From positions 62,001-126,000 of the forward strand of contig NZ_FOYF01000002.1 of NCBI RefSeq assembly GCF_900115925.1: a stretch of 64,000 nt of DNA, written 5' to 3'. This DNA is from Bacillus sp. cl95. Its GTDB lineage: Bacteria > Bacillota > Bacilli > Bacillales > Cytobacillaceae. Below the pieces are notes generated by a model, which searched no databases, was not told where the DNA came from, and saw nothing but the letters and a program-made list of their open reading frames with translations. Both the position numbers and the translations under genes were made by a program. Of this stretch, positions 1 to 9,719 are shown piece after piece; the stretch's first letter is position 1; each line of letters opens with the position of its first letter.

Positions 1-1
1 T

Positions 2-2041
2 GGAGAACTTGAAGAAGCTTTGGAAATCAAGGAACGAATTGAGATTGAACAGGCAATCAAATATCTTTGTATAATCCCGTTCCAACCCCAATTTGGGCAA
101 ACTTATTGGGTAGTTGACGAGCGTGGCGAACAGACGGATCTTCAGATAGGTTCAGTTATTCGAACTCCCCAATTTGATCAAATGTTTTATTATGACGGTA
201 ATGATTTAGGGGTGAGATACGGAAAGGAGCAAAGTGTATTTAAGCTATGGGCTCCAACTGCTACACAGGTCATTTTAAAACTCGGAAAGCCTGATGGAAT
301 AGGATCAGAACTGGCAGAATTGAGCAGGGGAGAAAAGGGTGTCTGGCATGTTGCAGTTCCGAAAGATCTTGAATGTTGGAGCTATTCTTTTTTAGTCAGA
401 GTCAATTTAAACTGGCAAGAAGCTGTCGACCCATACGCTGTTGCTTCGACAGCTAATGGATTGCTAGGAGTAGTGGTTGACCTTGAAAAGGTGAAAAAGA
501 CTAAGCCGCAGCTGCCTCCCTTTAAGCATGCTGTTGATGCCATTATCTATGAGGCACATATCCGTGACTTCTCCATCCACGAAAATAGTGGGATTTCTCA
601 AAAGGGAAAGTACTTAGGTTTAATAGAACAAGATACGGTTGGTACGGACGGAAAACCCACAGGGATTTCCTATTTGTCCTATTTAGGAATTACACATTTA
701 GAGCTGTTACCTTTTCATGACTTTGCAGGTGTAGATGAACTGGGGAATTCTTTAGAATACAATTGGGGTTACAATCCGCTCCATTTTAATGTACCCGATG
801 GCAGCTATAGCAGTGATCCATGTGATCCTTACGCGAGGATAAGGGAATTGAAGGCGATGATTACAGGCATTCAGAAAATGGGTATCAGAGTAGTCATGGA
901 TGTCGTCTATAATCACGTTTACACTAGAGAAGAATCTTCTTTTGAAAAAATTGTTCCGGGATATTATTTTCGTCATGATGCAAATGGCCTTCCGTCGAAT
1001 GGAACAGGTGTGGGCAATGATATTGCCTCTGAACGACTCATGGTGAGGAAATTTATTGTTGATTCGGTAAGGTTTTGGATGACAGAATATCATGTAGATG
1101 GATTTCGGTTTGACTTGATGGGGATTTTAGATATTGAAACAATGAATGAAGTTCAAAAAGAAGCTTCGACCATAGCTCCTGATACGCTAATTATCGGGGA
1201 AGGATGGGATTTGAATACTCCATTAGCTTATGAAAGAAAGGCCATCATTCGAAATCAAATGAAGATTCCATCCATCGGTCAATTCAATGACTGGTTCCGA
1301 GATTCAATAAAAGGTAGTGCATTCAATTTATACGATAAAGGCTATGCTTTCGGAAATGAACATTATATGGAAGCGGCCAAACAAGTACTAGCTGGCAGTG
1401 TCGGGCTTGAGAGAAGGGAAAGTGGACTTTTTAATCAGCCGAATCAGACTGTGAATTATGTTGAATGTCATGATAATCATACTTTATGGGATAAGCTTCT
1501 TGCTTGTCTAAAAGATTCAAGCGATCAGCTGAGAATGGACTATCACCGTATGGCCACCTCCCTCGTTGTAATTGCCCAAGGGATTCCTTTCTTGCATTGT
1601 GGGCAAGAATTTTTCCGTACAAAAGATGGGGTAGGGAACAGCTATAAATCACCTGATGCCATCAACCAAGTCGATTGGGCCCGAAAGATTGAGTATGAAA
1701 GAAATGTAGAGTATATAAAAGGACTCATTGATATCAGAAAGAGATTTCAATGTTTTAGACTGAGAAGTGCGGATGAAATCCGTCATTCCTTAAAGATTTT
1801 GCCAGAGCCTTCTCCGATGATTGCTTACACTCTGAATATGGTCATGAAAGATCCGGAGGGATGGACACAACTATTAGTGATGGTAAACCCTTCTCAAGCA
1901 AAACAAAATTTAATGCTTCCAGATGGAGAATGGTTCATTTTTGCTGATAAAGAGGCGGCAACCGCTTCACAGAGAGGGATTGTACCGAAAGGGCAGTTCT
2001 CTTTAGAACCTGTAAGTATTAATATTTTAGCGAAAAAGTAG
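2..2041 (+). CDS. pulA: Type I pullulanase (5' end outside window)
   Basis: Debranching enzyme of GH13 that hydrolyses alpha-1,6 links in pullulan and branched glucans. It resembles B. subtilis AmyX along its whole visible length. The type I signature YNWGYNP is at about residue 247 counted from the TTG at 20. The GH13 nucleophile Asp (DGFRFD) is near 365, the acid Glu (GEGWD) near 394 and the third Asp (HDNH) near 485. The reading frame is open to the left edge, and AmyX is about 45 residues longer at its N-terminus. The true start is therefore probably outside the window and the TTG at 20 is probably internal. No signal peptide can be judged. A clear terminator follows. Confidence 0.93.
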   Translation, partial: GELEEALEIKERIEIEQAIKYLCIIPFQPQFGQTYWVVDERGEQTDLQIGSVIRTPQFDQMFYYDGNDLGVRYGKEQSVFKLWAPTATQVILKLGKPDGIGSELAELSRGEKGVWHVAVPKDLECWSYSFLVRVNLNWQEAVDPYAVASTANGLLGVVVDLEKVKKTKPQLPPFKHAVDAIIYEAHIRDFSIHENSGISQKGKYLGLIEQDTVGTDGKPTGISYLSYLGITHLELLPFHDFAGVDELGNSLEYNWGYNPLHFNVPDGSYSSDPCDPYARIRELKAMITGIQKMGIRVVMDVVYNHVYTREESSFEKIVPGYYFRHDANGLPSNGTGVGNDIASERLMVRKFIVDSVRFWMTEYHVDGFRFDLMGILDIETMNEVQKEASTIAPDTLIIGEGWDLNTPLAYERKAIIRNQMKIPSIGQFNDWFRDSIKGSAFNLYDKGYAFGNEHYMEAAKQVLAGSVGLERRESGLFNQPNQTVNYVECHDNHTLWDKLLACLKDSSDQLRMDYHRMATSLVVIAQGIPFLHCGQEFFRTKDGVGNSYKSPDAINQVDWARKIEYERNVEYIKGLIDIRKRFQCFRLRSADEIRHSLKILPEPSPMIAYTLNMVMKDPEGWTQLLVMVNPSQAKQNLMLPDGEWFIFADKEAATASQRGIVPKGQFSLEPVSINILAKK

Positions 2042-2102
2042 TCACTATTCATATTTATCTCAGGATACACTTGACTAAAAAACCTCCTAGGGGATAAAAT
2101 TT

Positions 2103-2147
2103 AAAAGATAGCTATTGTGCGAAAACGATTCAATAGCTGTCTTTTTT
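2103..2147 (+). terminator. Terminator of pulA
   Basis: A 12-bp stem (2106-2117 with 2131-2142) is followed by a run of six T, about 60 nt after the pulA stop. Confidence 0.85.
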
Positions 2148-2208
2148 ATTCCTGCAGAGTAATGATTCACATAGATACATAAGAAGGTTAAATTGAAGGT
2201 GAGCAATT

Positions 2209-2982
2209 TTGGAACATTTATTTGGACAAGAATGGGAAATAATCCCCGCCGGAGGGGCAACTGGTGAAGCCTTTTATGCACAGCATGAAGATCAAAGGCT
2301 TTTTTTGAAGCGCAATTCCTCTCCATTTTTGGCAGTATTATCTGCCGAAGGGATAGTACCAAAGCTTGTTTGGACGAAAAGAATGGAAAATGGGGACGTC
2401 ATTACTGCTCAGCAATGGCTGAATGGAAGAGAATTAAAGCCTGCTGAAATGAATCAAATGAGAGTGGCCAAACTGCTGAAAAAAATCCATCGTTCAGAGC
2501 CTATGCTTGGAATGTTAGGCAGACTTGGGAAAACTCCATTACAACCACATGTATATCTGGAAATGATCCGATCTGAACTAGATTCAGAAGTGCTCTCCTT
2601 ACCAGAAGTTCAACAGTCGCTCTCTTTCTTAGGAGCGGAAGTAGAACAAGTTCGATCTGATGAAAAAGTTGTTTGCCATTGTGATGTCAATCATAACAAC
2701 TGGCTGCTTGCTGAAAACAACCAGTTGTATCTAATTGATTGGGATGGGGCAATGGTAGCCGACCCGGCAATTGACTTAGGGTTATTACTTTATTGGTATA
2801 TTCCTAAAGAGGACTGGAATCAGTGGCTGTCTCTGTATGGGAGACCGCTTACAGACGATTTAAAGTTAAGAATGAAATGGTATGTCGTTGCGCAAACGGT
2901 ATCATCCATTCAGTGGTACAAAAATAAGAATCGCCTTCAAGAGATGCAAAAATGGATTGATTATCTGGGCGATATCGAGTAG
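2209..2982 (+). CDS. ytmP: YtmP-like aminoglycoside/choline kinase-fold phosphotransferase
   Basis: A 257-residue protein of the APH/choline kinase superfamily. The catalytic-loop-like motif CHCDVNHNNW is followed by LYLIDWDGA, which resembles the metal-binding DFG-equivalent (IDWE/D) of this family, and then by DLGLLL. The substrate is unknown. It corresponds to YtmP of B. subtilis, which has the same neighbours. The chosen start is TTG at 2209, preceded by GAAGGTGAG. It ends exactly where the convergent ytzH stop codon begins, with no spacer. No signal peptide or membrane segment is visible. Confidence 0.82.
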   Translation: MEHLFGQEWEIIPAGGATGEAFYAQHEDQRLFLKRNSSPFLAVLSAEGIVPKLVWTKRMENGDVITAQQWLNGRELKPAEMNQMRVAKLLKKIHRSEPMLGMLGRLGKTPLQPHVYLEMIRSELDSEVLSLPEVQQSLSFLGAEVEQVRSDEKVVCHCDVNHNNWLLAENNQLYLIDWDGAMVADPAIDLGLLLYWYIPKEDWNQWLSLYGRPLTDDLKLRMKWYVVAQTVSSIQWYKNKNRLQEMQKWIDYLGDIE

Positions 2983-3261
2983 TTAAGAATATTGGTCAAT
3001 ATCGCTGACCCACTCAGATAATTTTTGCTGATTGGACATGATATGATCATCTAAGTTGCCTGTTTGGGCACCTGTTTGGCTGTAATCATATATTTCTTGT
3101 AAAAGATTTTTAACATTGTGATCAACTTCCGAATTGATCATTAATGATTTTACTAATCGTTCCAATTGTTCACACTCTGAAACTGAACCGCAACAATCCG
3201 TTTGGTGGTTGTTTAATATATCTTTAAGCAAGTTCATTTGATTTTGTTGATTCAATGGCAT
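2983..3261 (-). CDS. ytzH: YtzH-like small protein
   Basis: A 92-residue soluble protein of the YtzH-like family, function unknown. The reading frame stays open further upstream. The start is set at ATG 3261 (MPLNQQ) because a GAAAGGGTG ribosome site lies 7-8 nt upstream and the family length is about 92. The ATG at 3267 is only 1 nt from that site. A CC pair near the N-terminus (HQTDCCG) is conserved in the family as I recall it. The gene is tail to tail with ytmP, as in B. subtilis. Confidence 0.82.
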   Translation of the reverse strand: MPLNQQNQMNLLKDILNNHQTDCCGSVSECEQLERLVKSLMINSEVDHNVKNLLQEIYDYSQTGAQTGNLDDHIMSNQQKLSEWVSDIDQYS

Positions 3262-3297
3262 TTTCATACACCCTTTCCATGAGTCACGGATTTTAAA

Positions 3298-3338
3298 GCA
3301 AAAAGGAATCCACCAATAGGTTGTGGATTCCTTTTTAT
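3298..3338. terminator. Bidirectional stem-loop between ytzH and trmB
   Basis: A perfect 13-bp stem (AAAAGGAATCCAC with its complement) with a 9-nt loop has T-runs on both strands. It lies upstream of both flanking genes. It probably stops ytmP read-through antisense to ytzH, and transcripts running antisense to trmB. Confidence 0.65.
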
Positions 3339-3482
3339 GTTTATTCATAAGGAAATCTCAGGAAAGGCATAAGTCTTGCCTTTTCTTTTAGGGAATCTCC
3401 AATAAGTTGGTTTATTTTTAACCTTGCAACGCTTTTTCGGACATGGTATGGTTTGAACGATATTATTTTTTAGGAGTTGTAG

Positions 3483-4124
3483 ATGATGCGACTTAGAAAC
3501 AAACCTGGTGCAAAGGAAAAAATTGAGCAATATCCTCAGTTTGTTATTCCCGCACCTGAAACATATAAGGGAAATTGGGGAGACGCATTTCCTGTTAAAC
3601 AACCTCTTCATATTGAAGTGGGAACGGGCCGTGGCCGATTCATTACAGAGATGGCTCGTGCTAACCCGCATATTAATTATTTGGGAATAGAATTATTTCA
3701 AAGTGTCGTTGTAGATGCCTTAGATCGTCTAATCGAAGCAGAGCTACCGAATGTTAAGCTTCTTATGGTCAATGCAAACGACTTGAAGGAATACTTCGCT
3801 AAAGGTGACGTAAATCGTTTGTATTTGAATTTTTCCGATCCTTGGCCAAAGAAAAGGCATGCTAAGCGCCGTTTAACCTACAAATCATTTTTGGATATCT
3901 ACGAAGGCATTCTTGTTGATAAAGGTGAAATTCATTTTAAAACGGACAACCAAGGATTATTTGAGTATTCTTTGATCAGTTTTTCGCATTATGGAATGAA
4001 ATTGAATTACCTAAGTCTTGACCTTCATCATAGTGGATTTGAGGGAAATATCATGACTGAATATGAAGAAAAATTCTCTTCAAAGGGCAATCGCATTTAC
4101 CGCTGTGAGGTACAATTCCAATAG
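3483..4124 (+). CDS. trmB: tRNA (guanine-N7-)-methyltransferase TrmB
   Basis: Makes m7G46 in tRNA using S-adenosylmethionine. The SAM-binding motif EVGTGRGRF is at about residues 45-53. The family signature [11 protein letters not shown] lies mid-protein, with HFKTDN and TEYEEKF towards the C-terminus. The length of 213 is normal. Two ATGs are adjacent (3483 and 3486), both served by AGGAG at 3472-3476. The second matches the B. subtilis start (MRMRHKP) better, so the protein may be one residue shorter. Cytoplasmic and probably monocistronic, with a terminator after it. Confidence 0.96.
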   Translation: MMRLRNKPGAKEKIEQYPQFVIPAPETYKGNWGDAFPVKQPLHIEVGTGRGRFITEMARANPHINYLGIELFQSVVVDALDRLIEAELPNVKLLMVNANDLKEYFAKGDVNRLYLNFSDPWPKKRHAKRRLTYKSFLDIYEGILVDKGEIHFKTDNQGLFEYSLISFSHYGMKLNYLSLDLHHSGFEGNIMTEYEEKFSSKGNRIYRCEVQFQ

Positions 4125-4131
4125 TTAATAC

Positions 4132-4166
4132 AGACCGCATCCATCCAAGGGTGCGGTCTTATTTTA
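4132..4166 (+). terminator. Terminator of trmB
   Basis: Stem AGACCGCATCC with GGGTGCGGTCT, followed by a T-rich tract, just after the trmB stop. Confidence 0.8.
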
Positions 4167-4279
4167 TTATGGGAGAGAAATTCGTTTCTTCCTCATTCTT
4201 TTAATAAAAAACTAAAAATTTCAAAAATAATAAGACGAGTGTTAAAATGAAGAGGTAGAGTTTGGTGAGGAGGAGAACG

Positions 4280-5122
4280 ATGGAAACTTTAAAGTTGAAA
4301 AATGTTTCGCTTACCTGGCTTCAAGGGGGCGTTAATTTCCTTGATGGCGGAGCTATGTTTGGAGTAGTTCCCAAACCATTATGGGGAAAGAAATATCCTT
4401 ATAACGACAAAAATCAGATAGAATTACGAACAGACCCAATATTTTTACAAGTTGATGGCAAAAATATTTTAATTGAAGCCGGCATCGGTAAAGGGAAATT
4501 GAATGAAAAACAATTGAAAAATTTTGGAGTTACTAAAGAATCTGAATTGGAAGCAGAACTCGAAAGCTTGGGATTAAGGCCTGAAGATATCGACTATGTG
4601 TTAATGACGCATCTTCACTTCGATCACGTGTGTGGTTTGACAAAAATAGAGAATGAAAAATATGTATCTGTTTTTCCAAATGCTAAAATCATCACATCCG
4701 AAAAAGAATGGGATGAAATGCGACACCCTAATATTCGATCAAGAAATACATATTGGAAAGAAAACTGGGAAGCAATAGAGAATCAGGTTGTAACTTTTGA
4801 AAAAGAATGGTCCTTTGGAATCGTAAGAATGATACATACTGGCGGCCATAGCGACGGACATTCCATTGTAGTAATCGAAGACGGTGATGTTTGTGTTGTT
4901 CATATGGCTGATATTATGCCGACGCATGCCCATCAAAACGTACTTTGGGTGATGGCGTACGACGATTATCCGATGGATTCCATCGCTGCAAAGCAACAAT
5001 GGATGAAATATGGGATTAATAAAAATGCATGGTTCACATTCTATCACGATGCCATCTACCGGGCAGTAAAGTGGGACCAAGACAGACATTTGACTGAAAC
5101 TTTAGAAAGAAAAAGATCATAA
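4280..5122 (+). CDS. ytnP: YtnP-type metallo-beta-lactamase-fold hydrolase (putative lactonase)
   Basis: A 280-residue metallo-hydrolase. The zinc motif HLHFDH is at 111-116. A further His lies in GGHSDGH (near 186), the bridging Asp in [12 protein letters not shown], and the last His in FYHDA. B. subtilis YtnP, very similar in sequence and position, has been described as a quorum-quenching lactonase, so the same activity is inferred. ATG 4280 is chosen because GGTGAGGAGGAG sits 4-5 nt upstream. No signal peptide is seen. The terminator hairpin overlaps the last codons. Confidence 0.88.
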   Translation: METLKLKNVSLTWLQGGVNFLDGGAMFGVVPKPLWGKKYPYNDKNQIELRTDPIFLQVDGKNILIEAGIGKGKLNEKQLKNFGVTKESELEAELESLGLRPEDIDYVLMTHLHFDHVCGLTKIENEKYVSVFPNAKIITSEKEWDEMRHPNIRSRNTYWKENWEAIENQVVTFEKEWSFGIVRMIHTGGHSDGHSIVVIEDGDVCVVHMADIMPTHAHQNVLWVMAYDDYPMDSIAAKQQWMKYGINKNAWFTFYHDAIYRAVKWDQDRHLTETLERKRS

Positions 5123-5149
5123 AAAGGTGCTAGTCACCTCTTTATGATC
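5115..5149. terminator. Shared terminator of ytnP and ytzB
   Basis: Long hairpin GATCATAAA..TTTATGATC with an inner AGGTG/CACCT stem, sitting between two convergent genes and overlapping the ytnP stop. Confidence 0.7.
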
Positions 5150-5164
5150 TATCTTTCAAGCCTA

Positions 5165-5479
5165 CTAAGTTAACTGGTACACGTCGATAATGGTGCCTGT
5201 CATGGCATCGGCAACAAACTCATATTGGACGTTGTTGCCTTCTTCGGATTTTGTGATTCCACCTTTATAGACTTTGTATTTCAATTTGTTTTTTTCATAT
5301 TGCTCAGGTTCCATATGAATCCAAGATCCGTTTATAGGACCCTGTTGCTTGAACCAATTCTTAGCATCATTTAAAGCTTTTTCTGGTGAGATAGGCATTT
5401 TATTTGATGCGAGTTCTTTTACAGCATAGCCACCTGCAACACCGACTGCAACACCGATTAAAAAAGATTTCCATTTCAT
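5165..5479 (-). CDS. ytzB: YtzB-like PepSY-type small membrane-anchored protein
   Basis: A 104-residue protein. It has an N-terminal hydrophobic segment (FLIGVAVGVAGGYAVK) that probably anchors it in the membrane or acts as an uncleaved signal. A PepSY-like part follows (EKALNDAKNW near 43-53, VADAMTGTIIDV at the end). ATG 5479 is chosen over the longer frame because GGGAGGG lies about 8 nt upstream. It matches B. subtilis YtzB in position. Function unknown. Confidence 0.75.
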   Translation of the reverse strand: MKWKSFLIGVAVGVAGGYAVKELASNKMPISPEKALNDAKNWFKQQGPINGSWIHMEPEQYEKNKLKYKVYKGGITKSEEGNNVQYEFVADAMTGTIIDVYQLT

Positions 5480-5668
5480 CCTTTGTACCCTCCCAAAGCA
5501 TAATATGTACAAGCCCAATTATGATTCATTCCTTAATAGTATACGTTATCTTTGCAGATGATGATAATATTAACATTTTCATTTAAGGATGGTAAGTGCG
5601 GTCTAATATTTGTAAAATAAACCATATACATAAAAAACATAAGTTCTTGACAGGAAAGGAATTTGACT

Positions 5669-6742
5669 ATGAATGAACAAACATTGAAGATGTTTCAGAC
5701 TTTGACAGAACTTCCAGGCGCACCGGGGAATGAACATGCTGTCAGGAAATTTATGCGTGAACAAATTACACCTTATGCGGACGAAATCATCCAAGATAAA
5801 TTAGGCGGAATCTTCGGAGTGAAAAAAGGTGATCCAAATGGACCGACCATTATGGTTGCGGGTCATATGGATGAAGTAGGTTTCATGGTCACAGCCATAA
5901 CTGATAACGGTATGATCCGTTTTCAAACTTTGGGTGGCTGGTGGAGCCAAGTACTTCTTGCTCAACGTGTACAAATTATTACTGAAAAAGGTCCCGTTAC
6001 AGGAGTAATCGGATCAATCCCACCACATCTTCTTGATGAGTCAAAACGTAGCAAACCAATGGAAATGTCGAATATGCTCATTGATATTGGAGCAGATGAT
6101 CGTGAAGATGCGTTGAAAATTGGCATTAAGCCAGGACAACAAATCTTGCCTATCTGTCCATTTACACCGATGGCTAATCCAAAGAAAATTCTCGCCAAGG
6201 CGTGGGATAACCGCTATGGCTGCGGACTGGCAATCGAGTTATTAAAAGAATTGAAGGACGTCCAGTTACCGAATATGTTATTCTCGGGTGCAACTGTTCA
6301 AGAAGAGGTAGGTTTACGTGGGGCGCAAACTGCAGCTAATATGATAAATCCAGATTTGTTTTTCGCATTAGACGCGAGTCCTGCAAATGACATGACAGGA
6401 GATAAAAAAGAATTTGGCCATCTTGGAAAAGGTCCGTTACTTAGGATTCTTGACCGCTCAATGGTTACACACCGTGGTATGCGAGAATTTGTTCTGGACA
6501 TGGCTGAAACACATAGTATTCCATACCAATATTTTGTGTCTCAAGGCGGTACAGATGCTGGTCGCGTCCATACCGCTAATGAAGGTGTACCGAGTGCGGT
6601 AATAGGGATATGCTCCCGTTACATTCATACACATGCATCAATGATCCACGTAGACGATTATGCAGCGGCAAAAGAACTGTTAGTAAAACTAGTTAAAGCT
6701 TGTGACCGTTCAACGGTTGAGTCCATTAAGGCAAATAGTTAA
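5669..6742 (+). CDS. ytoP: M42 family glutamyl aminopeptidase (YtoP)
   Basis: Cytoplasmic co-catalytic metallo-aminopeptidase of the M42 (TET/PepA) family, 357 residues. Ligand and catalytic motifs are present in order: [33 protein letters not shown] and IHTHASM. The ATG at 5669 follows GAAAGGAA by about 9 nt. A TTG two codons earlier is less well placed. A family A repeat begins 7 nt after the stop codon. Confidence 0.93.
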   Translation: MNEQTLKMFQTLTELPGAPGNEHAVRKFMREQITPYADEIIQDKLGGIFGVKKGDPNGPTIMVAGHMDEVGFMVTAITDNGMIRFQTLGGWWSQVLLAQRVQIITEKGPVTGVIGSIPPHLLDESKRSKPMEMSNMLIDIGADDREDALKIGIKPGQQILPICPFTPMANPKKILAKAWDNRYGCGLAIELLKELKDVQLPNMLFSGATVQEEVGLRGAQTAANMINPDLFFALDASPANDMTGDKKEFGHLGKGPLLRILDRSMVTHRGMREFVLDMAETHSIPYQYFVSQGGTDAGRVHTANEGVPSAVIGICSRYIHTHASMIHVDDYAAAKELLVKLVKACDRSTVESIKANS

Positions 6743-6748
6743 ATGAAT

Positions 6749-6827
6749 GGCTATGTTTAAAGTACATTGTCGATTTTTTGCACTTTGTTGATTGGAGCGG
6801 AAGGCGACAGAAAAGATTAACAAAGCC
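6749..6827 (+). mobile_element. MITE-like repeat, family A copy 1 (79 bp)
   Basis: It starts GGCTATGTTTAAAG and ends TTAACAAAGCC, giving imperfect inverted ends. Both sides carry the same 8 bp, AAATGAAT (6741-6748 and 6828-6835), as expected of a target duplication. It shares the internal tract CTTTGTTGATTGGAGCGGAA with the copy at 18347. There is no coding capacity. Confidence 0.75.
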
Positions 6828-6899
6828 AAATGAATAAATAAACAGGAAGAGGCAGATGATGCCTCTTTTCTCTGTGAAAAATGAAATGAGGCAAATAAA

Positions 6900-7418
6900 T
6901 TGAACATCATGATAGGTACAAAGAACCCTGTAAAAGTTGCGGCAGTTAAGGAGGCTTTCAAGCTTCTAAAGGTACAATTTAAGGAAATGGAAGTAGATTC
7001 GGGTGTGCGAGAACAACCATTTTCCGATGATGAAACGATAAGAGGAGCCGTAAATCGTGCAACCGAAGCCTTAAGAACAGGACAGGGTGATATTGGTATT
7101 GGTTTAGAGGGGGGAGTGCAAGAAAGTGAGCAAGGTCTCTTTTTATGCAATTGGGGGGCATTAGCTCAAACTGGATATCCACCAATCATTGCAGGTGGTG
7201 CAAGAATCCTCTTACCAGAAGAGATCGCAATTAAATTAAGGGTAGGAGAAGTACTTGGCCCTGTTATGGACGAATTTGCAAACCAGAAGAATGTCGGGAA
7301 ATCTGAAGGTGCTGTAGGAATCTTCACGAATGGTCAAGTCACTCGAAAGGTAATGTTCACACACATTGTGAGCATGTTGATTGGCCAGTACGAATGGCGT
7401 AACACGCTAAATAAGTAA
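6900..7418 (+). CDS. DUF84 inosine/xanthosine triphosphatase-like protein
   Basis: A 172-residue member of the DUF84/YjjX family, which hydrolyses non-canonical purine nucleoside triphosphates. The family N-terminus IGTKNPVKVAAV is present, as are GLEGGV at about 60-65 and the GAVGIFTNG element near the C-terminus. TTG 6900 is chosen because GAGG lies 8 nt upstream. ATG 6909 would be 17 nt away. It sits downstream of ytoP, separated by a family A repeat. Confidence 0.82.
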   Translation: MNIMIGTKNPVKVAAVKEAFKLLKVQFKEMEVDSGVREQPFSDDETIRGAVNRATEALRTGQGDIGIGLEGGVQESEQGLFLCNWGALAQTGYPPIIAGGARILLPEEIAIKLRVGEVLGPVMDEFANQKNVGKSEGAVGIFTNGQVTRKVMFTHIVSMLIGQYEWRNTLNK

Positions 7419-7474
7419 AATTACATACAATTCGTCAATATCTGATAAAAAAGACCTAAAAATGATATCGAAAT

Positions 7475-7503
7475 TTGTCAATAAGTCTTGTTTTCCCTAT
7501 AAG
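7475..7503 (+). promoter_or_regulatory. Sigma-A-type promoter candidate for the lipoprotein gene
   Basis: TTGTCA (7475-7480), 17-nt spacer, TATAAG (7498-7503), about 57 nt before the start codon. Confidence 0.45.
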
Positions 7504-7559
7504 CTGCAATGTATGATAGAGGAAATGACAATTAGTTCCTTTATTAGGAGGAAATAAGG

Positions 7560-8066
7560 ATGAGACGGATTACGGCGTTGATATTTTCTATTGTACTAGT
7601 TGGATTACTTGGAGCGTGCGGACCTTCTTTTAAACAAGAAAGCAAGGAAACAGAAAAAGCAGTTAAAACTGCATTAGAAGCAAAAATACAAAAGCAAAAC
7701 AAAAAGATTCAAAGTATTGAATTTCATCTACCTTTTGGATTTGAAGTAAAAGAGAAATCTCCCAACAACATTATTTTAAAAAATGGGTCTAAAACATATA
7801 TTTTATTTTATAATCCTCATGAAAAATCTGGTAGCGAAGTTGTATATGAGGCAACAAAGGCGCAACATGAAAAGATTGAATTAGATAAAACTTATAAAAA
7901 AGATGATAAGTTCGCATATTTACTTCTTGAACAGTTAGAAGAAGATATGAATGAAGTAACCGTAGGTATAGGTGGTACAAAAATCACAACGGAAACTAAA
8001 ACATCTAGCATGAAGAATGAAGCGAAGACCATGATGGAAATTGTTTCATCAGTAAAAATGAAATAA
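7560..8066 (+). CDS. Putative lipoprotein of unknown function
   Basis: A 168-residue protein with a clear lipoprotein signal: basic MRR, a hydrophobic stretch, then the lipobox LLGAC with the lipid-bearing Cys at residue 20. The mature part is Lys/Glu-rich and hydrophilic, so it should be displayed on the outer face of the membrane. The start is well supported by AGGAGG at about 7545-7550. I do not recognise a named family. The preceding DUF84 gene and the following thioredoxin gene each have their own upstream region, so this gene is probably transcribed alone. Confidence 0.75.
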   Translation: MRRITALIFSIVLVGLLGACGPSFKQESKETEKAVKTALEAKIQKQNKKIQSIEFHLPFGFEVKEKSPNNIILKNGSKTYILFYNPHEKSGSEVVYEATKAQHEKIELDKTYKKDDKFAYLLLEQLEEDMNEVTVGIGGTKITTETKTSSMKNEAKTMMEIVSSVKMK

Positions 8067-8159
8067 CTCTATTAGAGAAAACTTATTTGAAGCGGAGACA
8101 GAAATGTCTTTGCTTTATTTTATCTGAGGCTAAAAAATGCAAGGACGCATTGCTTTTAA

Positions 8160-8189
8160 TTGGACTCGTGGAATGGTGACTGGTATGAT
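8160..8189 (+). promoter_or_regulatory. Promoter candidate for ytpP (extended -10)
   Basis: TTGGAC (8160-8165), 18-nt spacer, then TGGTATGAT (8181-8189), an extended -10. It lies about 50 nt before the ytpP start. Confidence 0.5.
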
Positions 8190-8240
8190 TCGGTTATAAT
8201 ACTACTTATCGGTTTTCACGATTATGAAGGAGGAATTTTC

Positions 8241-8555
8241 ATGGAAAAATTGCAGTCAATCGAGCAATTTGAGCAATTAAAGAATAATGGAAAGCATCTT
8301 TTTATGTTTTCGGCTGATTGGTGTCCAGATTGCCGTGTAATTGAACCCGTTATGCCTGATGTAGAAAAGAAATTCCCTGAATTTACGTTTATATATGTTG
8401 ATCGTGATCAGTTTATTGATTTGTGCATTCAATTGGATGTGTATGGAATTCCAAGTTTCATCGGTTTTGAGAACGGAAAAGAGTTAGGACGATTTGTAAG
8501 CAAAGAACGCAAGACAGAAGAAGAAATTGAAGGATTTATGAGAGGCTTGCAATAG
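8241..8555 (+). CDS. ytpP: Thioredoxin-like protein YtpP
   Basis: A 104-residue thioredoxin-fold protein with active-site WCPDC (Cys28 and Cys31) and the cis-proline region YGIPSF. ATG 8241 is chosen because AAGGAGGAATTTTC directly precedes it. The longer open frame from 8160 has no ribosome site and overlaps a good promoter. Expected to be a cytosolic disulfide reductase. B. subtilis YtpP occupies the same place next to ytpQ. Confidence 0.88.
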   Translation: MEKLQSIEQFEQLKNNGKHLFMFSADWCPDCRVIEPVMPDVEKKFPEFTFIYVDRDQFIDLCIQLDVYGIPSFIGFENGKELGRFVSKERKTEEEIEGFMRGLQ

Positions 8556-8561
8556 TAGTTT

Positions 8562-8590
8562 CCCTCCATCCAATTGGTGGAGGGATTTGC
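8562..8590 (+). terminator. Stem-loop after ytpP
   Basis: CCCTCCATCC with its near-perfect complement GGTGGAGGG. The T-tract is weak, so it may be only partly effective. Confidence 0.5.
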
Positions 8591-8667
8591 CTTTCTTGAT
8601 TAGAAAAATGCTAGCCCAGGATTCATTCTTAGCTGAACCATGGGGTTTTTAAATGGAGTGATCAATC

Positions 8668-9477
8668 ATGAAGATGGATAGTAAGAAAATGAAGCAAGAG
8701 CTTGAAAAGAGACTAATTACACCAGATCGTGTGATTAAGTTTGATAGGGAAAAGGATCAGTTAAGAATAGAGAATCGCGATTCTGGCAAAGGAATCACCG
8801 TTTCATTGCCAGGTATCATCGCCAAATGGCAGACAAGTAAAGAAAAGGCGATAGATGAGGTTGTTTATTACGTCGAAGAAGGCCTCAATGCAATGGACAG
8901 TCAACCATCTGCGAAAGAACCTGAAAAGAAGATTTTCCCGGTTATTCGCTCCACTTCTTTTCCAAGCGAAGCAGAGGAAGATGTTCCCTTCTTTACAGAT
9001 GATCACACTGCGGAAACAAGAATATACTATGCGCTCGATATGGGCAATACTTATCGCTTAATTGATGTGAATATGATGAAAAGGGAAAATTGGACTCCTG
9101 AAATGATTCGTGAGACCGCCCTTTTTAATGCAAGGTCACTATCAACTAACTTGAAAGCAGATATTGTAGCAGGAAATACGTTTTATTTCCTTAATACAAA
9201 TGATGGCTATGATGCGAGCCGGATTTTGAATAAGTCATTCTTGGAAGAGATGAAGGCCAAGATAAAAGGTGACATGGCTTTAGCGGTACCCCATCAGGAT
9301 GTCCTGATCATCGCTGATATAGAAAACGAGACAGGATACGATGTTCTCGCTCAAATGACCATGTCCTTCTTTGCTAGTGGACGTGTACCAATAACAGCTT
9401 TGTCATTTCTATATGAAGAGAATGAATTGGAGCCAATATTTATCTTAGGGAAAAATAGAAAAAAATCTGATAGTTAA
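8668..9477 (+). CDS. ytpQ: UPF0354/DUF1444 protein YtpQ
   Basis: A 269-residue cytoplasmic protein of the DUF1444 family, close to B. subtilis YtpQ. No catalytic motif is known to me. Start ATG 8668 follows ATGGAGTGATC. In B. subtilis ytpQ is followed by ytpR (a tRNA-binding-domain protein). Here a terminator follows and the next gene is sftA, so ytpR is absent from this place. Confidence 0.85.
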   Translation: MKMDSKKMKQELEKRLITPDRVIKFDREKDQLRIENRDSGKGITVSLPGIIAKWQTSKEKAIDEVVYYVEEGLNAMDSQPSAKEPEKKIFPVIRSTSFPSEAEEDVPFFTDDHTAETRIYYALDMGNTYRLIDVNMMKRENWTPEMIRETALFNARSLSTNLKADIVAGNTFYFLNTNDGYDASRILNKSFLEEMKAKIKGDMALAVPHQDVLIIADIENETGYDVLAQMTMSFFASGRVPITALSFLYEENELEPIFILGKNRKKSDS

Positions 9478-9488
9478 ATGAGATATGG

Positions 9489-9513
9489 AGATCACTGAGT
9501 GTGGTCTTTTTTC
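9489..9513 (+). terminator. Terminator of ytpQ
   Basis: Short 7-bp stem AGATCAC/GTGGTCT followed by TTTTTT, 12 nt after the stop. Confidence 0.65.
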
Positions 9514-9719
9514 TTATGGGAGAAAAAGTCAAAACTCTTAGGTTACTTTTTGTTAGTGAATTATTAACAGTTGTTTCAGGCTTTACATGTTTAAAGAGTT
9601 TTTTAATGGTAAATGTAACCAAATAGTGCACTATTCGACTCATTCTAGGATTTATTGTCGAATTTTTAAGAAATACTGTTAAAATAGAAAGATAGAAGAA
9701 TTAGAAAGAGTGATAGATT

